From NCBI RefSeq assembly GCF_024139115.2, contig NC_085141.1:246131047-246195046 (forward strand): a stretch of DNA of 64,000 nt, given 5' to 3'. Below are positions 22,785 through 32,848 of the stretch, piece after piece. Within the stretch, counting starts at the first letter, position 1, and every line of letters begins with the position of its first letter. This DNA comes from Armigeres subalbatus (Eukaryota; Arthropoda; Insecta; Diptera; Culicidae). The notes under the pieces are model-generated. The model was not told the origin of the DNA and ran no database searches. It saw nothing but the letters and a program-made list of their open reading frames with translations. A program made the position numbers and the translations under genes.

Positions 22785-22985
22785 TGTACTTATAAACTGG
22801 TTTGGGAATGCATTAAATTACTACAACAGGTGGCTAAAAATACTTCAGTAAGTCTACTTTGGTGGAACTGTGGAACTGAAGGTAACGAAGAAGCAGATTT
22901 TTCTTAGAAAGACCTAGGTTATCTGAACCTTTCCTAGGCCCAGAACCATTTTGTGGGGCCTTAAAATGTTCTCTTTAGATGCCGG
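22785..22985 (+). pseudogene. RNase H fragment of a LOA/I-type retrotransposon
   Basis: The plus strand gives LVWECIKLLQQV, then VSLLWW and EGNEEADF, followed after a stop by a frame containing QNHFVGP. This matches the same domain as the fragment at 17422-18099 (EGNE.ADELA, GPEPFCG). It is short, contains stops and has no catalytic DD set. It is a relic only. Confidence 0.65.
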
Positions 22986-23125
22986 CTCGAAAAGTGAAGA
23001 AAACCTTACTAAGGGTCTTCCAGGGTTCATTTCGAGCTCAAAGCGGCCAGTGAGTTCGCTGGACCCAAACTCTAAGGACTTCACTGTCTTCATTATATGA
23101 GAGCACTTATCATGCAGCAACTAAC

Positions 23126-23345
23126 CATATGCGGTATTTCGAAAAATTTCGTTTCAGGTGGTTCGAAACGAAATTCCGCGGAATTTCGCGGAATTTGAGC
23201 ATGGCGAAATCTGATTTCTTGATTTCGTTTCGTTTCGTTAAATTACAAAAATTTCGCTAGAAAAAAACAGCTTCTAACGATATTTATCGGAATTCCGCGG
23301 AATTTCGAAACAAATTTAAACTTAAACCATACTTTATATTATCAA
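23126..23345. repeat. TTTCG/GAAACGAAAT-rich palindromic repeat
   Basis: The block is dominated by ATTTCGTTTCG, GAAACGAAATTCC and GCGGAATTTCGCGG motifs that pair with each other. A related block lies at 28165-28345. They may be the ends or cores of one non-autonomous element family, but I could not match termini. Confidence 0.45.
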
Positions 23346-23397
23346 AACTTTTGGCTGCGCCGGAGAACAAAATCATTAAGTTGTTTTCAAAACTTAA

Positions 23398-23618
23398 GGG
23401 CACTCCTCACGGATTCCAATTTTCAAAATACTCGCGTTTTTAAGGGCACACCATTCGAAACGGAAGCAACGCACAACTGGCATTTTTATTTTTTCAGCTT
23501 TGCTGCGTCGCAGCATGCGTGAAAAAATATAAATGACAGTTGTGCGTTTCTTCCGTATCGAGTGGTGTGCCCTTGAAAACGTGAGTACTTTGAAATTTGG
23601 ATTCCGTGAGGAATGCCC
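23398..23618. mobile_element. 221-bp long-TIR MITE flanked by TTAA
   Basis: TTAA flanks it at 23394-23397 and 23619-23622. The two halves are inverted repeats of about 110 bp: the left begins GGGCACTCCTCACGGATTCC, and the right, reverse-complemented, GGGCATTCCTCACGGAATCC. Almost the whole element can fold as one hairpin. TTAA specificity suggests the piggyBac superfamily. No coding sequence. Confidence 0.8.
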
Positions 23619-23627
23619 TTAAGGTTA

Positions 23628-24166
23628 TACAGTCGCCCCTCCACATTTCGATATTGAAGGAACCATCGAGATAGGGAGAGATCCAGGAATGGAAGGAAAA
23701 TTGACATGGGTACTGGATCCAAAAAAGCTTGTTGCTATGAAAAATGACAACAAAGCAAATGTCATTTTCTCTTGTTGATATGTTTGTTATTGCCCACAGA
23801 TGGTCTATAGTAGCCTAAAAATTTGAACATTTCGACACAAGGAGAGTGATTCCAGAACAAAATATTTAGACCAACATTTGAAAAGGACGTAACAGCCAAA
23901 ATTTATTCTTTCTGATTCTTCGTCTACATATAAAGCTTTATATGTAGACGAAGAATCAGAAGGAATAAATTTTGGCTGTTACGCCCTTTTCAAATGTTGG
24001 TCTAGATATGATCAGATCACATCGAGATAGAGAGATATCGAGATAGGGAGGTTATCGATATGTAGAATGCCTAAATATATGTAGACTGAAGGGACCGAGG
24101 AAACCATCTACATAGGGAGAGATATAGATATACAGAACATCGAGATATTGTAGAGAGTCGACTGTA
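23628..24166. mobile_element. Tc1/mariner (pogo-like) MITE with GAGATAGGGAG repeats
   Basis: The ends are TACAGTCGCCCCTCCAC and, reverse-complemented, TACAGTCGACTCTCTAC, with TA at each border. The interior holds variants of TCGAGATAGGGAG and TCGATATGTAGA. TACAGTCGA-type ends with TA duplication fit Tc1/mariner or pogo MITEs. A second palindromic element (23869-24002) sits inside it. Confidence 0.65.
23869..24002. mobile_element. 134-bp near-perfect palindrome at a TA site, nested in a MITE
   Basis: With its TA flanks, 23867-24004 is a 138-bp palindrome: 69-bp arms meeting at AAAGCTTT without a spacer, with only two mismatches I can find. TA borders at 23867-23868 and 24003-24004 suggest a TA-specific MITE made of two TIRs. 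Arms this similar mean recent insertion or repeated homogenisation. Confidence 0.8.
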
Positions 24167-25560
24167 CATTTTTTTTCTATTAACGCTTACTACATAACCA
24201 CATTCTTAGTCGTCAAATACGTATGTAGTTTTCTTCTATAAAACGTCTTCGGTGTTTCCAAGATTCAAATTTATATTTTGTGATATTTTTTACTATTTGT
24301 ACAATATGAATGCGGAATCGATCGTGTTGCTGCTGGTCATGGAATAGCAGCTAGTCCGGGAGAACGCGAAGTGAAAAAAATCTACCTCGCGTAGAAGAAA
24401 TTTGTTTAACCAGTGTACAATCGACCTTGTTGATGTTGATCACGCCAGCTAGTGTAGGAGAACGCGAAGTGATAAAACTAATGTCTGCATCGAAGAGCAC
24501 AACATTATTTAGTGCAGAATCGATCATATTGTAGAAGCTTATTAAACGAAGCACATGGAGCTTGCGTTGGATTGATTTCAAACACAGTCTTCGTCTTCTT
24601 GTTTTCAAAATATCTTCGTTTACAATAAATATTTAGTCGCTTACCAAGGAGCTTCACATGAATTACATTCTCTACTAACCAACGATTCCTTTCCCGTAGC
24701 GCTCACGGAGATGCAGAGCATTCCTCGGTCTTTTATAACAATGAGTGTGAAACTAATTTTCCTCTCCTAATCCTAAATTGACTGTAAGGACGTGACCAGC
24801 ATCGTTATTGGCCATGAATTGGAAACTTCGAAGCAAGTATACAATAAAAATAACTTGTTTGTAGCCCAAGAATATTATTTAATGGATGAGCTGTGCATAT
24901 ATACTGTTTCTCGGCCAATCAAGATTAGCAACTACGATGTGTAAAGTTAGTCCAGCTAAGCTCTTCTTTGACTATTTGCACAATATGTAAGGAACATTGA
25001 GAATTTTTGGGCACTTCTAGATCTTCGCATGGAATTTGCAAAAAAAAATACAGAACGGGTTGAAAGATCATTAAAATTGCTGAAAGTTCTTTACTTATGA
25101 TTGTTTTCAGCTCATACTGACCATAACAGGTATAAGACAGTATATAAGACTATGGGTCTGTGAAATTCAATCTAAAATACATATCTTTGTGAATTTTAGA
25201 AAGGTGCACAGGATTTTTCTAAGCATTCAGTTTCTAATTTTGACTTAGCTCAATACTATGAAACCACGCTGACAAGACAATATGAAGTATGCTTCAGCAT
25301 AATTAAATTATTCTTAAGTCAACTTGTAACCGTTGGTTCCAATTATTCCTTGCCAGCTCCTCCGCAAGTTAAATATATTCAGACATTAAGCCCACCGTGT
25401 TTTCCTCTTACGGTTAGGAACTCACAGGCTGAGAAGGGTTGTGAGTACCGCATATCATAACATCACTTATGCTGCATGGGTAGTGTGCACTCGCAGCAGT
25501 TTGAGTTTGAGCAAAACACTAAAAGCTCACCGTATTTTTCTCATCTGCCTACAGGTGCAT
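24167..25560. other. Intergenic DNA, one short two-copy repeat
   Basis: At about 24350 and 24448 the motif GGGAGAACGCGAAGTG / AGGAGAACGCGAAGTG occurs within a diverged 100-bp direct repeat that also holds GAATCGATC and GTTGATC. Otherwise AT-rich sequence with no coding or element signature. Confidence 0.45.
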
Positions 25561-26253
25561 GGAAGAAAAAAAGTACCCAAAATTGAGTATTTTTAAATTT
25601 ACTTTTGAGTTATTTTTTCTCTTCTCTTTCATCCACTCTTTCTTTTGTTGTCAAAAACAAAAGAGCCAAACAATCCAACGACGCCAGTTCAATACGGGAA
25701 GCCAATTTTGAGTTTTATTACCTGAGGTCGAAATTGAGTGAATTAAACTTACATTTGGGTAAATAAATTTTCTGTTCGGTACTTTTTTGACATGGGAGTA
25801 AATGCAAACTACTTCGACCCTACACGGAAGATAAAAAGTACCCAAAATTGAGTATTTTTAAACTTACTTTTGAGTTATTTTTTCTCTTCTCTTTCATCCA
25901 CTCTTTCTTTTGTTGTCAAAAACAAAAGAGCCAAACAATCCAACGACGCCAGTTCAATACGGGAAGCCAATTTTGAGTTTTATTACCTGAGGTCGAAATT
26001 GATTGAATTAAACTTAAATTTGGGTCAATAAATTTTACGTTGGGTACTTTTTTAACATTTTTTTAACTTCGACCCTACTTACTCAATTTTGGCTTCCCGT
26101 ACGGATGTTCGAGGTTGGGTGAATTAAACTCACTTTTGGGTAGTTTATTTCTTCCGTGTACTTAATCAATTTTGGCTTCTCGTACGGATGTTCGAGGTTG
26201 GGTGAATTAAACTCACTATTGGGTAGTTTATTTCTTCCGTGTGGGACATGGGG
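25561..26253. repeat. Tandemly duplicated MITE-like element (265-bp period)
   Basis: Two direct copies with period 265 bp start at 25561 and 25826. They are nearly identical over AAGTACCCAAAATTGAGT, a CTTTCATCCACTCTTTC tract and AATACGGGAAGCCAATTTTG. A shorter motif of about 80 bp (CGTACGGATGTTCGAGGTTG) then repeats twice at 26100 and 26181. The internal boundary ACACGGAAGATAAA and the outer end TTTATTTCTTCCGTGT are inverted, suggesting a TIR element that duplicated in tandem. Confidence 0.65.
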
Positions 26254-26985
26254 GAAGGGTTGCCAAACAGGACAATGTCATATTTCGTGTCATGTACCAT
26301 ATTCTTTTATAATCCAAGCTGTCGTCTCAAAGATAATTATTCGATCCGAAACACTAGTCGGAGTTGCAGTGCGCGTCGGGAATATAAAGTAATTATTTTA
26401 GATCAAAATTATTGTTTGTAGTGTAAGAACCTAATAAGTGTAGTCTTTTGTAGGATAGTCGGTCGTAAAGAAGAAAAAGCCTAGTGAAATATAAAGGCTA
26501 TTGTGTGGCAAAGTGCAGCTAGTAAGAAAAGAGGTAAAAACAAAAGCATACTATGCTATTGTTTGGGAGTGTCTAAAGCGTCACATGGTATTAATTAGTG
26601 GGTCAGGTCCATATCGTGGGCCTTTTTTCTTTGTGTTTGCCCTTTCTGCGGAGCGGGAGGCGGCATTTTCTTCCGTAGAACCTGTGTTCGGCATCGTCTC
26701 GGCCCCTGAGTGGCAGGACAAGCGGAAAACGAATATGTCGGCCCGAGATCGCTGTGCACGTGGCCCAACCTCAACGAAGAGACCCGTTCGGCCATTTTGC
26801 TCCCGGAATCTTCAGACATTACGTCAACACTCCGGCCAAAACATTGTTCAGGGTCCGATAGAGCCACAGGGATACGCTTGGACCGGCCTCGACGCCAGCG
26901 CTGCCAGGGAATCGCCTTTGCCACACCTCGCCTCGTCAAAAAAGGCTCCAAATCGCATGTAAGTCTACCTACACGCCGTTGCCAA
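26254..26985. other. Unassigned sequence leading into a GC-rich block
   Basis: A possible TATA (TATAAAG) lies at 26492. From about 26600 the base composition turns GC-rich and frames stay open on both strands. I do not recognise a protein in any frame. It may be the leader of an LTR element or a decayed exon. Confidence 0.3.
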
Positions 26986-27300
26986 CCATCGTCCGGCGAT
27001 ATCCAGCCATCCGGCCATCGTCCGAAGCTGTCCGACACTCGTCCGGCCATTCCCGACCATCGTCTGGCCATATCCAGCCCTCCGGCCATCGTCCAAAGCT
27101 TCCCGATACTCGTTCGGCCATTTTCAACCATCGACTGGCCATTTCCGACCATCGGCCGAAGCTTTCCGACACTCGTCCGGCCATTACCGTCCATTGCCGA
27201 CCATTGTCCGGCCCCTTTCAGCCATCCGGCCATCGACCGGAGTTTTCCGGCCCTTTTCGGCCATCGGCGAACAACCGACCGGCCATCTCCGTCCAAGAAT
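26986..27300. repeat. 71-bp GC-rich minisatellite
   Basis: About four diverged tandem units of near 71 bp, e.g. starting at 27000, 27071 and 27143, contain CCGGCCATCGTCCGAAGC, CCGACACTCGTCCGGCC and ACCATCGTCTGGCCAT. The unit is itself built from shorter CCATCGTCCGGCCAT-like words. Open frames on both strands, up to 284 codons on the minus strand, come from the repeat and are not evidence of a gene. Confidence 0.7.
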
Positions 27301-28140
27301 ATCCCGTGAGGCGGCCGACATTTCCGGCCATTATTCAACACCCCAGCTGTCATCACCGTTCGCAGTACGATACCGGAGTTATAGCGCCGACACCCTCGTC
27401 GTGAACAGCAGAGAGAATCATCGGACATGTTGGACCAACGGAATTCCACCAGCGATACCCGACCAACCGCAAGTACTCACTGAATCCAGGTGACGTAACA
27501 CAACAATGAATACCTAATAAATGAGCTTGTAAACAAATTTGGCAATAGGTAGCAATTACTTAAGACTACGCAGCCCTTTAGGGTTTTCCACTTCTTGTGA
27601 CTTTATGCCGCTTTACCGGACTTAGATAGGAGTCATCAACCCTCGCCTACTGTGTTTCGCTTATAAAATTTCACGTTGAGCAGCTTTTGGACCCCATAGG
27701 GACAACACTGTTTGTCAGCTATTCCACGGAGTCACACAGGTGGGCAGGTGTTTCGCGACACACGTGCGTGTGTAACTCCTGCTACAGGTGAGTACTACCG
27801 TGAGCGTGTGTGGTGTGGTGATTTACGGTAAACGACCCTTTATTTGTCTCCCATTTATAGCTTGAGCGGAGCTAGCGGGTAACAAACTAAGGTTTTAAAC
27901 GAAATTTGAATCCATATATGAAAAATCCCACAATTTCTATATTTTTTTATACTTACTTGTATAAAACTGATGTAAAATTAATCATATTATGGAGTACACG
28001 CTCCACGATGAATTCCTTTTGAAGCGGCACAAATTCTGGTGATCCAATGCGGTGATTTATCACAGACTCCCTCTTCTGTTATTATAACACTATTGGTGGC
28101 AAAACAGTTCTTTGACTTCGAAAAAGTGAAATCAGAATTG
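27301..28140. other. Intergenic, possible promoter-like patch
   Basis: Contains TATAAAATTTC at about 27662 and, near 27740-27800, GT-rich words (CACACGTGCGTGTGTAAC, GAGCGTGTGTGGTGTGG). No gene or element recognised. Confidence 0.3.
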
Positions 28141-28164
28141 CATACATAATGTAAAACCAATTTA

Positions 28165-28345
28165 ATAAAAATTCCGCGGAAAAAAAAATAAAATTTCGTT
28201 TCGTTTCGAACATTTTTGAATTAAATGATCCTTGATTTCGTATCGTTTCGAAGTCTCGAAAGTAAATCTATATTTCGTTTCGTTTCGATCCGAATCAACA
28301 TAGACATTTTAAATTTCGTTTCGTTTCGTTAGGAAAAAGTGTGTT
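28165..28345. repeat. TTTCGTTTCG-rich repeat, second block
   Basis: Contains four TTTCGTTTCG or TTTCGTATCGTTTCG words plus ATTCCGCGGAA, the same vocabulary as 23126-23345. No coding sequence. It lies directly left of the 28369-28502 MITE. Confidence 0.45.
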
Positions 28346-28368
28346 ATCGCAAAACCCTTAGTAGCAAC

Positions 28369-28502
28369 CAGTGGCGTAGCCACGGGGGTGGTTTTGGGCA
28401 TAAACCCCCCCCTCAGAGACAACATTTTCAGAAGAAATTTTTTTTCGAAAGAAAAAAATGTTCAGAAAACCCCCCCAGACCAATTTTCTGGCTACGCCAC
28501 TG
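28369..28502. mobile_element. 134-bp hAT-type MITE, CAGTGGCGTAGCCA termini
   Basis: Terminal inverted repeats CAGTGGCGTAGCCA and TGGCTACGCCACTG enclose a core with C runs and AAATTTTTTTTC. The 8-bp duplication GTAGCAAC flanks it exactly at 28361-28368 and 28503-28510. This 8-bp target pattern is the hAT signature. Termini of this type are widespread in animal genomes. Confidence 0.85.
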
Positions 28503-28510
28503 GTAGCAAC

Positions 28511-30246
28511 ATCAGGTGGCAGCTGGTAAAATACCAAAAGAGTACCTGCCTGCGGGCCCCGTACGAGACGTTCCTCTATCGTCAGCGGCGAGAGATTAAA
28601 CTCAAGGACGAAAAAGATGAACCTTACCAGTGAACTTTCAAAAAGTGATATGTTTTCTTGTAAAAATATTTATTCTAATGTAGCACTTCAATTGCCCGAA
28701 CCTGTACATTTTAGATACCTATGTCCAAATCGGATGTTCCAAATTCTCCAAATTTGTTTGGAGTTTTGACCAATTGGTCTACCAAGTCAATTGGACTAAA
28801 CCAAAAGTAACCCATGCATGGTGTTCATTTAACCTCTTAACATTCCTGCGTTTTTGATTCAGATATGTGTAAAAACGATGATCTTAGCTCAAAAAATCAT
28901 CACGGAGTTTAGATCAATTTGTTCACCAGGTCAACTAGGCTCAGTACAAAATCGATTGCAGCCCTTGGTAATCAATCAGGTTCCTGAATGTCACGTATAT
29001 GATTTATGAGTTACATATTAGCGAATACGACGTTCTAAGTTCTCGAAATCTTTGAAGTTAAGACCAATAAGTCTACCGTGCCTAAAAACGCTAGGTACAA
29101 AGCCGATAGCAAGCTATCATGTCACCCTGAAGACAATGCGTATGATCGAAAATTTAAATATGTTTTCATAAGATAATCTAAGAGATTTGAACATCGTATT
29201 TGGACATAAATGAATCGTAAATCAAGCGCATGGCTTCAAGGTGCCTAGCCTATAGAGCAATTCTCTGTAATCATGATTTTTTACGAGATTTCAATTTTGC
29301 GTTTTTTGATTTCCCTGAAATTTTGCATATACATTCTTTATGGTCAAAAAACATAATTTGCATCATTGGTTTGCCATTTTGACTCTAGCCTAACTTTTGA
29401 CAAGGGCCTAAGCAAAAACACCTTGAACACTTTCAACAAAAATATAGCTTGAAAACGGCTTGTCCGATCGTTTTGGTGTCTTCGGCAATGTTTTAGGTAT
29501 TCATTGGGACTATGTGAAAAAAATATACACTGTGAAAAAAAGTTCAATAATTCAAAATAAAACTTCACAATCGATTTTCTCAAAAAAGAATTTCTTAATA
29601 TTTTTCATTTTTTATTGTCGCGCTTATCTTTTTCTAGACTTTCGCGGCGGTCTTACTCTCGCAGGCTCGACTGCGAAGGTAGACGTCAAGATAGCCGCCG
29701 GGTTAAAAGATAGGGAAAATTTTCCCTCTCAAAACTAAACCACGTGCTTTTCGCCAAATGACAGCAGTACTCGATTGTATTAGTGAGAGGCAACCGGAGT
29801 CACTGAGTACATGGAGAGTGTTTATCATGACAAGTGCATGCGGTGGGTAAGATTTTTATTGACTCTGTCGTGTTTAGTGACTGTTGCGATTACCTGAGAC
29901 GCCGCAGTATTCTATATTTTCTCGAGATGCATAATAATATGTTGTGGGAAATAGTATATGTACTTTTTTGCACTATGTATCATCATGGAGAAATGATGGA
30001 CAAAAAAGTTATATTTTTTTTAAATAAGTTGGATTTCCAAAAATGGTCGACATTTTTTTACGTTTTTATCGACTCGATTACGATATCGACGTGAAATTTC
30101 CATTGGAAAAGGTGCACATAAAGGGCTACAGTTTCTGAGATGCAGCGATTATAAGATAAAATATACAGATTTTTCACATTTTCAGTCGAATCTATTCAAC
30201 CTAAAATCAAATTTTACTGAGTCGTTGATTTTTATTGACAAATGCT
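28511..30246. other. Intergenic DNA, no gene recognised
   Basis: A short open stretch at 28511-28633 (APYETFLYRQRREIKLKDEKDEPYQ then stop) has a protein-like composition but no family I know and no start or splice support. The rest is AT-rich with dispersed-repeat character around 28730-29120 and 29280-29560. Confidence 0.4.
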
Positions 30247-30457
30247 ACACACTTAAAATAAATCGCCGAATTCGGTAAAATTTTACCGAAATCTCAACAG
30301 CAGAACTGTTCGGTAAATAATTTAACTGATTTTCGGCGATTTTGACAGTTGAGCAATGGAAAAAATTACAAAAAATCTGTAAAATAAATTACCGAACAGT
30401 TCTGCTGTTGAGATTTCGGTAAAATTTACCGAATACGGTGAAATGAGTTAAGTGTGT
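30247..30457. mobile_element. 211-bp MITE with ~68-bp terminal inverted repeats
   Basis: The left end starts ACACACTTAAAATAAATCGC and the right end, reverse-complemented, ACACACTTAACTCATTTCAC. The arms then match closely through CGGTAAA, ACCGAAATCTCAACAGCAG and AACTGTTCGGTAA. A decayed relative (TCTCAACAGCAGCATTGTTC) lies at about 55676. No certain target duplication is visible. Confidence 0.7.
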
Positions 30458-30521
30458 AATAATGGAGCAGTGGTTGACCATTTTCATGGTATGAGGTTGT
30501 GGAAAAAATACTTTACTTTAA

Positions 30522-30650
30522 CCCTTAAAGGCGCAAGGCATTTTTTTTAGAAATCGTCGGAAATATTTTTAACGTAAATAACCATTGAAATTATTAACAT
30601 TAAACGTATTTTCGGTTTGTTGTTTTAAAACAACATTGCGCTTTTAAGGG
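30522..30650. mobile_element. 129-bp piggyBac-type MITE flanked by TTAA
   Basis: TTAA flanks at 30518-30521 and 30651-30654. Ends are CCCTTAAAGGCGCAAGG and, reverse-complemented, CCCTTAAAAGCGCAATG. TTAA target plus CCC-starting ends fits piggyBac. It sits at the outer side of the 3' LTR region of the minus-strand gypsy element. No coding sequence. Confidence 0.75.
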
Positions 30651-30654
30651 TTAA

Positions 30655-31047
30655 AAAAAAACAATTTATTTGTTTTTATAAATACAACCTTGAAGTGAAG
30701 CATCTTGGGAAAGAATCTTTCAACCATACTATTTTATTTATTTATGTTATAGCGGAAAACTAGAATAAATCTTTGTATGGTAAATCAGGGTGGGCAAAAA
30801 TTGGAAATAAAAAATACAAAAATGCGGGTAAACCCCGGAACGTATGTGTGGTAATTGTACAACTATTAAATAATTACAGGCAGACTTCTTGAAGGGGTTT
30901 ATATTTCTATAACTTAGGATAACTGGGTACAATCTATGGAAACGTCTTTACTTGACAGCCCGAGTCTTAAAACTAAACTCTTTGTCGTAGCCTACTACCA
31001 CATCTCCCTTCCTTAACGGGGATTTGTCCGTCGTAATTTGTGTGATA
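30655..31047 (-). repeat. 3' LTR region and polypurine tract of the Ty3/gypsy element
   Basis: On the minus strand a polypurine tract, AAGGAAGGGAGA (31003-31014), is followed at 31002 by TGTGGTAGTAGGC, the expected start of a 3' LTR. Poly(A)-like signals (AATAAATAAAATAG) occur further along at about 30738-30725. The outer end of the LTR is not determined because no 5' copy is preserved. Confidence 0.5.
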
Positions 31048-31312
31048 TCTCGCGCTTAGTTTCATAGGGGCGTAACTGTATTGATCGATTTCTCTTCCTC
31101 GATGTTGTCTATTCTCGATTTTGTTATTCTACCGAATTGCTCAAGTTTGTCGATGATTTAATGGTTTGGTGTGATAAAGGATGATTGTATCTTACACCAG
31201 GATCAATAATCACGGTTGTAGCTTTTGAAACAATTGAGTTATTAACAAAATATAAAATCGATTAAGAGAAATCGATCAATACAGTTACGCCCCTATGAAA
31301 CTAAGCGCGAGA
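31048..31312. mobile_element. 265-bp TA-flanked MITE with ~50-bp TIRs
   Basis: The first and last 48-50 bp are inverted copies (TCTCGCGCTTAGTTTCATAG... on each side) with no mismatch that I can see, flanked by TA at 31046-31047 and 31313-31314. The core is AT-rich and non-coding. It lies between the integrase C-terminus and the polypurine tract of the gypsy element, so it inserted later. Confidence 0.75.
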
Positions 31313-31319
31313 TATAGTC

Positions 31320-31647
31320 CTTTTGGCCTGTGAACAGGGGATACTGTCATTAGAGTCGAAGCGATTGGAACGCGGCTTGGTCCAGGTGTTGTTGCTGGAG
31401 ACACGATCAACGAAGTTGGTGCCATCGGTACCGGATCCATTGTTGATGGCAATATGGTATCAGATTTGTCCACCCTCTTCACATGAGCCAAGTTGCGCTC
31501 ATACCTGTTACCTGAAATTGGATTTATTACCTTGATACGATTACCTCTTCTCTCTTGTACAGTATATTCCACTGGATTGAAGGTTGTCGACAGTTTATGA
31601 CTTGAGAGGAGGTTTTGTAGTAATACACAGTCTCCTTCTTTGATTTC
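31320..31647 (-). pseudogene. Ty3/gypsy integrase C-terminal segment
   Basis: The minus strand reads GDCVLLQNLLSSHKLSTTFN, then EYTVQERRGNRIKV and RYERNLAHVKRV, the C-terminal chromatin/GPY-type module of gypsy integrases, followed by a Pro/Ser-rich tail. Its upstream part is at 35716 and beyond. The two pieces were one gene before the 31648-35715 element inserted with target duplication ATTTC; the codons on either side join in frame across it. Confidence 0.85.
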
Positions 31648-31842
31648 TGTGTGGCAGTGAAATAGCACTAGCCGTTTACTATATAAGTAAATATTAAATG
31701 GCTGTGAAACCATCGAAGTAGGCCTGATACCAATAATCGAAGCAGTCGTTGCACGTGGATTTCAGTCACATGTGCTGCACAATCGTAGGTAAAAGGTTTT
31801 CTTGGAGACTCCCGCTTGTATATTAACGGAACAAGCTCCACA
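31648..31842 (+). repeat. 5' LTR of the non-coding element
   Basis: 195 bp, TG...CA borders, with a TATA-like TATATAAG at about 31679. It matches the right LTR base for base as far as I can read. It should carry promoter, cap and poly(A) functions for the element RNA. Confidence 0.85.
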
Positions 31843-31844
31843 TT

Positions 31845-31859
31845 TGGCGATCCTGCCAG
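31845..31859 (+). other. Primer-binding site candidate
   Basis: TGGCGATCCTGCCAG starts two bases after the 5' LTR. TGG is the complement of a tRNA CCA end, as expected for priming of minus-strand DNA. I do not assign the tRNA species. Confidence 0.65.
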
Positions 31860-32848
31860 ATTAAAATCATTAAAAACATACATTTATTTAGAATCTGGTT
31901 TTAAACAAGCGGGAGTGCCCAAGGACAAATTGTATCGTGTACCATTCTTCGTTTGTACTACGCGAGTGATAAAAAAATAAGTGAAAATTAAGTGCTCGAA
32001 AAAAAAAGAAACACTGTCATTATCGGAGGAGGTATCTTTTGAAAATTACCGTTATGAAGAAATAAGTATATTTCAGAATACATAAATGGTGAGTACATAT
32101 ATGTGAAAATATATACGTCAGAGCTTTACAATTGCCTTTTAGTTGGGTAATTGTGTCCTCTGCTGGCATTGACGTGCGAAGGGCGCTTGGAATGTTCATA
32201 CGCTTGCCATGCTTCGCTTTTTGGTTCGATTAACTTGTGAACATACTGTGTGGCTTATTCACTTTGTGGTATTTTCAGACCCATATTTCGACTCGACATC
32301 ACGACCGCTGAGTCAAAACTTTTCCTAAACTAAGATATCAGCAAATATCAGTGGAATACTAATGAAAATAAATACAGTAATATTCCGATTTTATCACCCC
32401 CTGGTGATTTTTGGGGTGATAAAACATGGTATGTGACAAAATCGAAAAAAATATTTTCATTTTTTTTAAATTCATTCCACAAATATGAATCATTTCATGC
32501 CTAGGAAAGGCCAAATGCGTGAACGGTACCCGTTATTTCTTGTCGAAATTGCTTACAGAATATTTCCCAGGTACTCAGAAGTCGTTCGTAATAAACTACA
32601 GGCGGTGAAAGTTATTTCATGAAAATCAATGTTGTTTTTGGTAATATTTACGAAAATAAAAAGAATGACAAAAATTTTTGGGGTGACAAAATCGGGTCGA
32701 AAACGTGACAAAATCGGGACGTGATAAAATCGGGTCGAAAACGTGATAAAATCGGGGGTAGACAAAATCGGGGGTAGACAAAATCAGGGAATGACAAAAT
32801 CGGGTCAACACTGTACAGCCTAAAAAAATGGGGTTGCTTATTTTAGTT
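31860..32848 (+). other. Leader of the non-coding LTR element, including a nested MITE
   Basis: No open frame of note. From 32375 to 32813 lies a TA-flanked insert with ends CAGTAATATTCCGATTTT and, reverse-complemented, CAGTGTTGACCCGATTTTG. It contains at least six GACAAAATCGGG-type words near its right end, a Tc1/mariner (pogo-like) MITE pattern. The remaining leader is AT-rich. Confidence 0.55.

Noticed and set aside
26595..27449. A 284-codon minus-strand frame rich in GRW and PDG words
   Set aside because: It follows the 71-bp GC-rich repeat and overlaps equally long frames on the other strand; no domain is recognisable.
23126..28345. The two TTTCG-rich blocks as the two ends of one 5-kb element
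   Set aside because: No matching termini or target duplication, and several independent MITEs lie between.
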